Position numbers and translations under genes: made by a program
Notes under the pieces: model-generated
The model's input: the letters and a program-made list of their open reading frames with translations, nothing else
Databases searched by the model: none
What the model was told of the DNA's origin: nothing
Assembly: GCA_900555635.1 (NCBI GenBank)
Contig: USLU01000005.1
Span: forward strand, 78,536 to 142,535
Direction: 5' to 3'
Length of the DNA stretch: 64,000 nt
Source: an uncultured Bacteroides sp.
Lineage (GTDB): Bacteria; Bacteroidota; Bacteroidia; Bacteroidales; Bacteroidaceae
Shown: piece after piece, positions 1 to 7,161 of the stretch
Layout of the letters: each line of letters opens with the position of its first letter
How positions within the stretch are numbered: position 1 is the stretch's first letter

Positions 1-696
1 ACCAAAGAATTGGTTCTCGAAACTATCGATCCGCTGAAAGCTTCTTATTTCTTGGAAAGAAGAGAATTAGGTGTTATCAATATCGGTGGCGAAGGTATCG
101 TTACTGTAGATGGCAAAGAATACACACTGAACTTTAAAGATGCTTTATACGTAGGCAGAGGTAACAAAAAAGTAACTTTCAAAAGCAAAGATGCAGCAAA
201 ACCTGCAAAATTCTACATCAACTCAGCTACAGCTCATAAAGCATATAAGACTCAGCTGATTACTATCGATGGTCGCAAGGGTTCTTTGAAAGCCAACTCT
301 TTCCCTGCCGGTAAGATGGAAGAAAGTAATGACCGCGTAATCAACCAGTTGATTGTAAACAATGTACTGGAAGAAGGTCCTTGCCAATTACAGATGGGTC
401 TGACTGAATTGAAACCGGGTAGTGTTTGGAATACTATGCCTGCTCATACACACAGCCGCCGCGTTGAAGCTTACTTCTACTTTAATGTACCGCAGGATAA
501 TGCTATCTGCCACTTCATGGGCGAACCCCAGGAAGAACGTATCGTATGGATGCAAAACGAACAAGCTATCATGTCACCCGAATGGTCAATTCATGCCGCA
601 GCAGGAACCAGCAACTATATGTTTATCTGGGGTATGGCAGGTGAAAACCTCGATTATGGGGATATGGACAAACTGAAATACACAGAGATGCGATAA
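1..696 (+). CDS. kduI: 5-dehydro-4-deoxy-D-glucuronate isomerase, 5'-truncated by window edge
   Basis: KduI interconverts 5-keto-4-deoxyuronate and 2,5-diketo-3-deoxygluconate during breakdown of unsaturated uronates released from pectin or glycosaminoglycans; it is cytosolic. The frame is open from base 1, and about 231 codons are present against a usual length near 280, so roughly the first 50 residues lie outside the window. The cupin metal site is visible as MPAHTHSRRVEAYFYF, with the expected His and Glu ligands, and the C-terminus ends normally. The next gene is a hexuronate transporter on the same strand, which fits a uronate-use cluster. A strong terminator follows the stop codon, so the transporter probably has its own promoter. 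Identification is confident. Confidence 0.95.
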   Translation, partial: TKELVLETIDPLKASYFLERRELGVINIGGEGIVTVDGKEYTLNFKDALYVGRGNKKVTFKSKDAAKPAKFYINSATAHKAYKTQLITIDGRKGSLKANSFPAGKMEESNDRVINQLIVNNVLEEGPCQLQMGLTELKPGSVWNTMPAHTHSRRVEAYFYFNVPQDNAICHFMGEPQEERIVWMQNEQAIMSPEWSIHAAAGTSNYMFIWGMAGENLDYGDMDKLKYTEMR

Positions 697-706
697 CCTC
701 CATTTG

Positions 707-748
707 AAATGAGGATGTGTCAAAAGTACTTTTGACACATCCTCATTT
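707..748 (+). terminator. Rho-independent terminator after kduI
   Basis: A perfect 42-nt palindrome lies 10 bases after the kduI stop, with the core GAGGATGTGTCAAAAGT and its complement, followed by a short run of T. It separates kduI from the transporter gene. Confidence 0.85.
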
Positions 749-804
749 TTTACTTTCTACATCATTTCTATCCCATATTATACCTCAATCAAGACACAAA
801 ACTG

Positions 805-812
805 TATTTTTG
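805..812 (+). promoter_or_regulatory. Bacteroides -7 box upstream of the transporter
   Basis: TATTTTTG matches the Bacteroides primary sigma -7 consensus TAnnTTTG and lies 24 bases before the ATG. No clear TTG or TTTG -33 box is seen at 19-21 bases upstream, so the promoter may be activator-dependent. Confidence 0.6.
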
Positions 813-836
813 CAATCAAATAATTAATCTATTATT

Positions 837-2303
837 ATGAATACATCCAAAAACACAAAAGACAAAATGACCAATTACCGTTGGACAATATGTGCTATGC
901 TATTTTTTGCGACAACAGTCAATTACCTCGACCGTCAGGTTCTTTCTCTTACCTGGAAAGATTTCATCGCTCCTGAATTTCACTGGACAGATGCTGATTA
1001 TGGAGATATAACAGCCATATTTTCTATTGTATATGCCATCTCTAACCTCTTTGCCGGACGTTTCATCGACTGGATGGGTACCCGAAAAGGCTATATCTGG
1101 GCAATTGGTGTTTGGTCATTAGGTGCTTGTTTGCATGCATTATGCGGTTGGGCTACCGAGCACGTAGTTGGCATTCACGATGCTGCCGAAATGATTTCCG
1201 CCACAGGTGCTGTAGCTTCCACAATTGCTATAACCAGTGTATACTTCTTTATTGCTGCCCGCGTTATATTAAGTATAGGTGAAGCTGGTAACTTCCCTGC
1301 TGCTATTAAAGTAACTGCCGAATACTTCCCGAAAAAAGACCGTGCATTCTCCACCTCCATATTCAATGCAGGCGCTACCGTAGGAGCTTTGGTAGCTCCG
1401 GTAACTATACCTTCGTTAGCCCGATACTTCCAAGGTTTGGGCATTGGTAATGGTTGGGAAATGGCTTTTATCGTGATCGGTGCATTGGGATTCATTTGGA
1501 TGGGCATGTGGTTGTTTATGTATAAAAAGCCACACGACAATCCAAAAGTCAACGCAGTAGAACTAGCTTATATCGAACAAGACAAACAAGCCGAACAAGA
1601 TTTGCAACCGACATCGAGCAAAGAAGAAAAGAAGCTCTCTTTCCTACAATGTTTAAAGTATCGCCAGGCATGGGCATTTGCTCTCGGTAAATTCACGACC
1701 GACGGTGTATGGTGGTTCTTTCTTTTCTGGACACCTGCCTACATCTCTGATGTCTACGGTTTCTCTTCAGATAGTAGTACAGCACAAATATTGATATTTG
1801 TACTCTATGCTATCACGATGCTGTCTATCTATGGTGGTAAATTGCCAACAATTATCATAAACAAAACAGGCTTGAATCCTTATGCAGCCCGTATGCGTGC
1901 TATGTTTATCTTCGCTCTTTTCCCGCTACTTGCCCTGTTTGCACAACCGCTAGGTTCTTATTCATACTGGTTCCCCATTATAATTATCGGTATTGCCGGA
2001 GCTGCTCACCAATCCTGGTCTGCCAATATCTATTCTGTAGTGGGTGATATGTTCCCCAAAAGTGCGGTAGCTACTATCATTGGTTTTGGAGGTATGGCAG
2101 GAGGTGTCGGTGCATTCATTATCAACAAAAGCTCCGGTATGCTGTTTACTTATGCAGATGAAACACAGATGACTTTCATGGGATTCCAAGGTAAACCGGC
2201 AGGCTATTTCATTATCTTCTGCATATGCGCAGTATCTTACTTGATTGGCTGGTTTATCATAAAAGCATTAGTTCCTAAATACAAACCTATTGTAGTGGAT
2301 TAA
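837..2303 (+). CDS. exuT: MFS hexuronate transporter (ExuT family)
   Basis: This is a 488-residue inner membrane protein of the major facilitator superfamily, anion:cation symporter branch. The N-terminal segment has FFATTVNYLDRQVLS and the family loop GRFIDWMGTRKGY between the second and third membrane spans. A second signature is RVILSIGEAGNFPAAIK. There are about 12 hydrophobic segments with a charged central loop near residues 240-270. Members of this branch import glucuronate, galacturonate or related acids. Its place directly after kduI supports uronate uptake, but the substrate itself is inferred. It has its own -7 box and a terminator, so it is probably monocistronic. Confidence 0.88.
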   Translation: MNTSKNTKDKMTNYRWTICAMLFFATTVNYLDRQVLSLTWKDFIAPEFHWTDADYGDITAIFSIVYAISNLFAGRFIDWMGTRKGYIWAIGVWSLGACLHALCGWATEHVVGIHDAAEMISATGAVASTIAITSVYFFIAARVILSIGEAGNFPAAIKVTAEYFPKKDRAFSTSIFNAGATVGALVAPVTIPSLARYFQGLGIGNGWEMAFIVIGALGFIWMGMWLFMYKKPHDNPKVNAVELAYIEQDKQAEQDLQPTSSKEEKKLSFLQCLKYRQAWAFALGKFTTDGVWWFFLFWTPAYISDVYGFSSDSSTAQILIFVLYAITMLSIYGGKLPTIIINKTGLNPYAARMRAMFIFALFPLLALFAQPLGSYSYWFPIIIIGIAGAAHQSWSANIYSVVGDMFPKSAVATIIGFGGMAGGVGAFIINKSSGMLFTYADETQMTFMGFQGKPAGYFIIFCICAVSYLIGWFIIKALVPKYKPIVVD

Positions 2304-2314
2304 TTTCAAGATAC

Positions 2315-2349
2315 AAAAAAAGCTCTTTCTCACGAAAAAGCTTTTTTTT
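2315..2349 (+). terminator. Terminator after the transporter
   Basis: An A-rich arm ending AGCT pairs with AGCT followed by eight T residues, 12 bases after the transporter stop. Because the stem is A/T-rich and symmetric it could work in both directions. Confidence 0.7.
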
Positions 2350-2403
2350 GTCTTCCCACCAATTCTAAGCAAAGATCAAGGGAAAGAAGACACAATTTAA
2401 GAT

Positions 2404-2474
2404 GAAAAAAAGGGAAGTCTCACGACTTCCACAGTTCTTCTAACCTTAAATCTAAATCTCTATGAAAAAAACGT
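2404..2474 (-). ncRNA. Candidate trans-acting small RNA (about 70 nt)
   Basis: On the minus strand a -7 box TATCTTTG (2479-2486) is followed within about 50 bases by a compact hairpin with arms GGAAGTC and GACTTCC and a run of seven T, the layout of a short terminated transcript. The part between, read in reverse complement, is TAACCTTAAATCTAAATC then TCTATGAAAAAAA. That resembles the leader and start codon of many Bacteroides outer-membrane protein genes, so the RNA could pair with start regions. Paralogous sRNA families with such a property (FopS) have been reported in Bacteroides thetaiotaomicron; membership is my inference from memory. No -33 box is seen. Alternative: the hairpin is only the terminator of the helicase gene. 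Confidence 0.5.
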
Positions 2475-2478
2475 TGGG

Positions 2479-2486
2479 CAAAGATA
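2479..2486 (-). promoter_or_regulatory. -7 box of the candidate small RNA
   Basis: TATCTTTG on the minus strand fits TAnnTTTG. The closest TTTG upstream is only 13 bases away, not 19-21, so the promoter is incomplete. Confidence 0.45.
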
Positions 2487-2564
2487 AGTGTTTATTAAAC
2501 AAATTGCTATTAATAAAGTATATAAAACAATAGAAAAGATTTAATATATGCTAACACAACCCTA

Positions 2565-5500
2565 TTAAAGCGTATAAAAAGTCTCTCTTAATAATTTGGA
2601 ATAAATAGGATTAAGGCGGAGTAATTCAGCAACACCTGTCATAAACATCTGCTTACGGGCGCGAGTGAGGGCAACATTGAGTTTACGATCAATCTGAATA
2701 TTATTTTCTTCAGTCAAGTTAGCTAGAAATCTTAATTGATAGGCACGATTTACTGAGAAAGAATAGATAATTACGTCCCGTTCACTACCTTGGAAGCGTT
2801 CTACAGTATCGATCAATATATCATTTAAGGCAGGAATACCTAACCGGGAAATCGTCTTTTTAATCAAAGCTATCTGACTACGATAAGGGGTAATGATGCC
2901 TAGAGTTAATGAAGAGTCAAAGCCGGAACCGGACGAATACTGGCGATACACAGCTTCCGACAAACGAGCTACAATCTGTGCCTCCGAATGATTCATCTTT
3001 GCTGATTGTGCCAGTGGCTCGGGCACAGAAGGTATGAATGCGACACGACGCGTCAGCAAACTGGCAAATTCGCAGTCTGCTAACTCCGGTGAAAGGTGCA
3101 AAGTTCCACTCTGATGCGGCAAACCAACCGATTCCAACAATCCACCATAAAAAGCCTGATTGGGAAAAGAGGCCACTTCTACATTCATACGCCCTTGGCG
3201 ACACAACATGTCAAAGTAGTGATTAGTGATTAGTGATAAGCGATTAGATGCAGGGAAGGTATGTGTCAGGTTACGATAGAGGCGTTCGAATAAGGAGTCT
3301 TTCAAATTGTACAAACCGATGGACTGCAAGGCTTCATCGCACACTTCGGATTGTTCGGAAGACTGTAACACCACAGCGGGGAGTTGCTTATGATCGCCAA
3401 TCAATATAAACTTGCCAATGGCATCGGTACCTGCAGGATTCCGGGTACAGAGCAATCCAAGTAGCTGAGGTTCGAGGATTTGTGTAGCCTCATCCACGAT
3501 AGCAACATCAAAAGTCTTTAAACGGAACAACTCTGTTTTGGCTGAAAGTGTAGCAACCGTGCCCACAAACACCCGGCAGTGGGCAATACGCTCCTGCACC
3601 TCACGTCGGGTAGAGCAAGTCGCCAGTACATTTTCTATCAAATGTGACCTATACAGCTCATCACAGGATAGTTCACTACCGATACGTATAAAATCAATTT
3701 CAGGTGTTATGGCAGCAAGCGTTTTACTGATCTCATCTATAGCACGATTAGTATATGAAAGCAGCAATATTTGTTTTCCTTCCTGATAGAAAGTTTCTAC
3801 CATTTTGCGTAATGCTCGGGAAGTTTTTCCGGTACCCGGAGGTCCTATTAAAAGGAAATAGTCTTGGGCTGCTTTCGCTTTCAACGCAATTCGGGTAAAG
3901 TCATTCGTTGCAGATTTGATACAGTCATTCAGAGAAGCGTCGAATACAGGCGGTCGCTGCCCCAGTAACAAGTCACGACGGCTTTTCGTGGCAGAAAGGA
4001 AAGCTGATAGTCCCAAATACATACTGCGGAAAGAGGTATCCATATAATCATGCTCTACAGCATACAAACTATCTGCAGGAAGTACTCCAGCGTTCTGCTG
4101 GGCGGCACGAAGTCGAATACATATTTCTTCTTCAGATATGCGTTCTATATTCCCCTTGAATACCATCTTATTAGTCACATTGTCCTCATCGACATTCCGC
4201 TCATAGAGGACTACCGCATCCCCTTGACGGAAATTAGGAAGCACGGAGGAAGTCTGTGATTTTATTCTTAATAACAAATAAGGTTTATGAGCATCAGCAG
4301 CATGATTTTCACAGATAGCCAAATCATACAATATCTCCCCTGCATCACATTTTTCAGCCAAGGTAGAGAGCCAAAGAGCCGCTGCACCTGCCCGTCCTTC
4401 ATAATCAATATCGCCGGACTTAGATGTATAGAGTTCTTTGGTTATAAAATTATAAAGAGTATAGAAATAACTCTGTTCCAAAGAAGATAATGAACGGATG
4501 CGTTGTGCCACTGCATCGATAGAAGGATAAAGAAATCTCTTCCACAATGTATTGTCCAGACAACGTTGATTCAGCGTATCAGGATTGATATCTTTCAATC
4601 GTTCTGCTGTATATTGGGGGCTATTTCTAAGTTGAATACTGTATTCATTTGCCACAATCCGATTACGGAGATCCATCACCCTTCGTACCATTGCCCACGA
4701 AGGACGTGCCGGATAAAGCAACGGATAACGTGTATATAACAGATAAGCCTTTACTTTTCGGTGTTCCATCCCCATTGAGAACTCCAAGACAGCCTGATAA
4801 AGCAACATCTGCACCTTATTATTTTCCTTGGGTTCTACCTTGCCACGAATAGAGTATTCATCCGCCTTTCCCGACTTCATTTCAATAAAAGAAGTCATAT
4901 CACGTTGCATATAGTCCAAACGCCCTTGCAATCCCAAAGCTTCGCATATATACGTAGGTTCGAGTACCGCATCAGTCTTATCCAATTCATACCCCGAAGC
5001 ACGGAAGGTTTCAGTCACCGTTTGCCGGATATTCTCAAAGTGACGCTTACAATCGGCAAAGAACTCAATTTCCTTCTCCCGGTCACGCAGATCGGCGCAT
5101 GCAGCCAGTTCTATAGGATAAGTACGAAAGGCTTTCTGCATACACGTCCGGTAATCGGGTTCTTCTTTGGCGTGAATCCATTCATCCAAAAAAAGATTGG
5201 CTATATTACCCAGCAAAAGAGGTCGGGTATTATCAGGTGACTGCAGACGTGCCAGTATATAGTTGGCAGGATGATGACCGTAGTCCTTGAAACATTCCGC
5301 CAAGGAACTAATGTCTATCAGATAGTCCGGTTCAAGGATTATAAAAGAGGGAGTTAGTATGCCGGTTTCGTCCACGGATACATCTAACAGGTTTACTTGC
5401 GCATGACGCCAAAGAATTTGGCAGGTTTCGGCAAACTCTTCATTGATTTGCGGTACATTGTAACGAACACGAAGCGGTTCATCCGATACCGTATCCAGAG

Positions 5501-5975
5501 GTAATACATACAAATAGGTGTCATCGGCATACTGAAAACAGACCCGCATACGCTTCACCCGTTCCTTTGCCGGAGGAGCTACCACGTATGTAGCATCAGC
5601 CCGAGGCAGCAGCCGATAGAGGACATCGGGAATATCCTGCCCCGTCAGTCGCTTGACAAAAAAGGCCAAAGTCTTAGAGTCACGCAGCAGTTGCTCGTAT
5701 GTCGGTTCCGCCTGGCGGTTCAAAATAGCATTGGAAGTTAAACGGAAAGTATGCAGCCGATTCTGTTCCACAATAGACAGCCCGACTTTGGAAGCGACAA
5801 AGCTGATACGGGCGGAGAGGTCGGTCATCTGCAAACTACCGTCAGTCATTTGTGTGCGGCACAGACGCTCTAACAATTCACGCAACTGACGATAGGCAGT
5901 ATCTAAAGGAATGCCGTCTTTGCGACAAGCTCCTAAAAGTATATCAAAGTATTCTTTTACTTCATTCTCCATCAT
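2565..5975 (-). CDS. Dna2-like nuclease-helicase (PD-(D/E)XK plus superfamily 1B helicase)
   Basis: This 1136-residue protein combines a RecB/Cas4-type nuclease and a superfamily 1 helicase, the layout of Dna2, and is probably a DNA repair enzyme. The nuclease motif is LQGRLDYM followed by FIEMKSGKAD near residues 350-370. Helicase motifs follow: Walker A GPPGTGKTS near 713, the Walker B box VDEATQ near 827, QGRMN with FPNQAFYGG near 928, TVERFQGSERDV near 1065 and LNVALTRARKQ near 1100. Residues about 909-919 (RLSLITNHYF) are encoded by an intergenic-type repeat inserted in frame. The start overlaps the tatC stop by four bases, suggesting one operon with tatA-tatC. The exact role in this organism is unknown. 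Confidence 0.85.
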   Translation of the reverse strand: MMENEVKEYFDILLGACRKDGIPLDTAYRQLRELLERLCRTQMTDGSLQMTDLSARISFVASKVGLSIVEQNRLHTFRLTSNAILNRQAEPTYEQLLRDSKTLAFFVKRLTGQDIPDVLYRLLPRADATYVVAPPAKERVKRMRVCFQYADDTYLYVLPLDTVSDEPLRVRYNVPQINEEFAETCQILWRHAQVNLLDVSVDETGILTPSFIILEPDYLIDISSLAECFKDYGHHPANYILARLQSPDNTRPLLLGNIANLFLDEWIHAKEEPDYRTCMQKAFRTYPIELAACADLRDREKEIEFFADCKRHFENIRQTVTETFRASGYELDKTDAVLEPTYICEALGLQGRLDYMQRDMTSFIEMKSGKADEYSIRGKVEPKENNKVQMLLYQAVLEFSMGMEHRKVKAYLLYTRYPLLYPARPSWAMVRRVMDLRNRIVANEYSIQLRNSPQYTAERLKDINPDTLNQRCLDNTLWKRFLYPSIDAVAQRIRSLSSLEQSYFYTLYNFITKELYTSKSGDIDYEGRAGAAALWLSTLAEKCDAGEILYDLAICENHAADAHKPYLLLRIKSQTSSVLPNFRQGDAVVLYERNVDEDNVTNKMVFKGNIERISEEEICIRLRAAQQNAGVLPADSLYAVEHDYMDTSFRSMYLGLSAFLSATKSRRDLLLGQRPPVFDASLNDCIKSATNDFTRIALKAKAAQDYFLLIGPPGTGKTSRALRKMVETFYQEGKQILLLSYTNRAIDEISKTLAAITPEIDFIRIGSELSCDELYRSHLIENVLATCSTRREVQERIAHCRVFVGTVATLSAKTELFRLKTFDVAIVDEATQILEPQLLGLLCTRNPAGTDAIGKFILIGDHKQLPAVVLQSSEQSEVCDEALQSIGLYNLKDSLFERLYRNLTHTFPASNRLSLITNHYFDMLCRQGRMNVEVASFPNQAFYGGLLESVGLPHQSGTLHLSPELADCEFASLLTRRVAFIPSVPEPLAQSAKMNHSEAQIVARLSEAVYRQYSSGSGFDSSLTLGIITPYRSQIALIKKTISRLGIPALNDILIDTVERFQGSERDVIIYSFSVNRAYQLRFLANLTEENNIQIDRKLNVALTRARKQMFMTGVAELLRLNPIYSKLLRETFYTL
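3217..3250. repeat. Iterated TAGTGAT repeat inside the helicase gene
   Basis: The plus strand reads AGTGATTAGTGATTAGTG with a degenerate tail, the same word that forms intergenic hairpins elsewhere in this window. It sits in frame in the helicase gene and encodes LSLITNHYF just before the RM motif. Confidence 0.75.
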
Positions 5976-6790
5976 TCTTCCGACTCCACTTCTTCCACTT
6001 CATCAGTCTTCTTATCCTTTATCATCAGGATACTCAACTCATAGAGCAAATAAAGCGGAACAGCCACAACCGTCAGTGTGAACGGATCACCCGTAGGCGT
6101 AATGATAGCAGCAGCAATAACGATGATCACCACAGCATGCCGGCGGTACTTACGCAAGAAACTTTTATTCACCAATCCCAGCAGAGAAAGTAGCCAGGTC
6201 ACCAGCGGCAATTCGAATGCCAACCCCATGCAGAGTACCAACATCATGAAGTTGTCGATATACGAATTAAGTGAGATTTGATTCTCTATCGTTGAACTCA
6301 ACTGGTAAGTGGAAAGAAAACGCAACGTCAACGGGTACACCATAAAATATCCCAGCAATACACCCACAAAGAACATGACCGTGCCAATACCCAACGCTTT
6401 CTTTACCCCTGCTTGTTCGTTGGGATAAAGTGCCGGACTGACAAACAGCCAGATTTCATAAAATATGTAAGGAGCAGCCGTAACCACAGACATCCAAAAA
6501 GCTGTAGATATATGAATGAAAAATGGTGCAGCCAGGTTAATATTAATAAGTTTGATATCAAACTCCTGCGTAAAGAACTCATCATTGAGGTTGAACACCT
6601 GCCCAATGTAACGCAGCAGATCGTAAAAAATAAAATCATTATGGCAAGGAGCCAAAATAACCTGGTCGAACAAATAAGGCATAGCAATGAAATAGCCTAC
6701 AGCCAACACAAACCACACACCAAGTACCCGAAAGAGCACACGACGCAATTCATCCAGATGATCCCAAAAAGTCAGTTCTTTTTCTGCCAT
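5972..6790 (-). CDS. tatC: Twin-arginine translocase subunit TatC
   Basis: TatC is the core receptor of the Tat pathway, which exports folded proteins carrying twin-arginine signals across the inner membrane. The N-terminus has the conserved FWDHLDELRRVLFRV and there are six hydrophobic segments; FMVYPLTLRFL and FELPLVTWLL match family blocks. I chose the start at MAEKELTF (272 residues). An upstream in-frame ATG at 6832 would add 14 residues that look derived from the GAATGAAG repeat and not from TatC. The gene lies just downstream of tatA, and the helicase follows with a four-base overlap if it starts at its first ATG. The C-terminus is a charged tail rich in Glu. Confidence 0.93.
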   Translation of the reverse strand: MAEKELTFWDHLDELRRVLFRVLGVWFVLAVGYFIAMPYLFDQVILAPCHNDFIFYDLLRYIGQVFNLNDEFFTQEFDIKLININLAAPFFIHISTAFWMSVVTAAPYIFYEIWLFVSPALYPNEQAGVKKALGIGTVMFFVGVLLGYFMVYPLTLRFLSTYQLSSTIENQISLNSYIDNFMMLVLCMGLAFELPLVTWLLSLLGLVNKSFLRKYRRHAVVIIVIAAAIITPTGDPFTLTVVAVPLYLLYELSILMIKDKKTDEVEEVESEE

Positions 6791-6840
6791 AGAAAAGTTA
6801 TTAAATGGAGAATGAGAAACTTCATTCTTCATTCAAATTA

Positions 6841-7053
6841 TCATTTTGAAGCGGGAGTATCAATATCGTCCTTAGCCTTATTAATTTCTTCTTTAGCTTC
6901 ATTGACGCCGTCTTTGAAGCTCTTCACACCTTTGCCAAGTCCACGCATTAATTCTGGAATTTTTTTGCCACCGAACAACAATAGAATAACAAGGGCTATG
7001 ATAATCCATTCAGAGCCGCTAGGAAGAAAACCTAATAAAAGTAAATTTGTCAT
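6841..7053 (-). CDS. tatA: Twin-arginine translocase subunit TatA
   Basis: A 70-residue membrane protein that forms the Tat pore. It has one N-terminal membrane span (about residues 13-30), then the FGGKKIPELMRGLGKGVKSF hinge and amphipathic helix, and a charged C-terminal tail; this is the full usual length. It is the first gene of the tatA-tatC-helicase run and has a -7 box 23 bases upstream of its ATG. No tatB is seen, which is normal for minimal TatAC systems. Very confident. Confidence 0.96.
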   Translation of the reverse strand: MTNLLLLGFLPSGSEWIIIALVILLLFGGKKIPELMRGLGKGVKSFKDGVNEAKEEINKAKDDIDTPASK

Positions 7054-7075
7054 AGTATAATGTATTTATTTGACG

Positions 7076-7083
7076 CAAAGATA
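7076..7083 (-). promoter_or_regulatory. -7 box for the tatA-tatC-helicase unit
   Basis: TATCTTTG on the minus strand, 22 bases before the tatA ATG, fits TAnnTTTG. Upstream of it lies the repeat-built hairpin at 7091-7157, so no clean -33 box can be assigned. Confidence 0.6.
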
Positions 7084-7090
7084 GAAAAAA

Positions 7091-7157
7091 ATAGTGATTA
7101 GTGATTAATGATTAGTGATTTGTTTATAAGAGTACAGATCACTAATCACGAATCACT
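7091..7157. repeat. Border hairpin built of TAGTGATTAG words
   Basis: The left arm repeats AGTGATTAGTGATTAATG, and the right arm is the complementary ATCACTAATCACGAATCACT, with a loop of about 20 bases. It lies between the murF-alr stop and the tatA promoter. Confidence 0.8.
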
Positions 7158-7161
7158 TTCT

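Noticed and set aside
2462..2533. Plus-strand 23-codon ORF starting MKKTLGKDKC after a typical leader
   Set aside because: The leader-like sequence is better explained as the complement of the candidate small RNA; the peptide is Lys/Leu-rich low complexity and has no promoter of its own.
6413..7060. 215-codon plus-strand ORF opposite tatC and tatA
   Set aside because: Shadow of two well-recognised genes.
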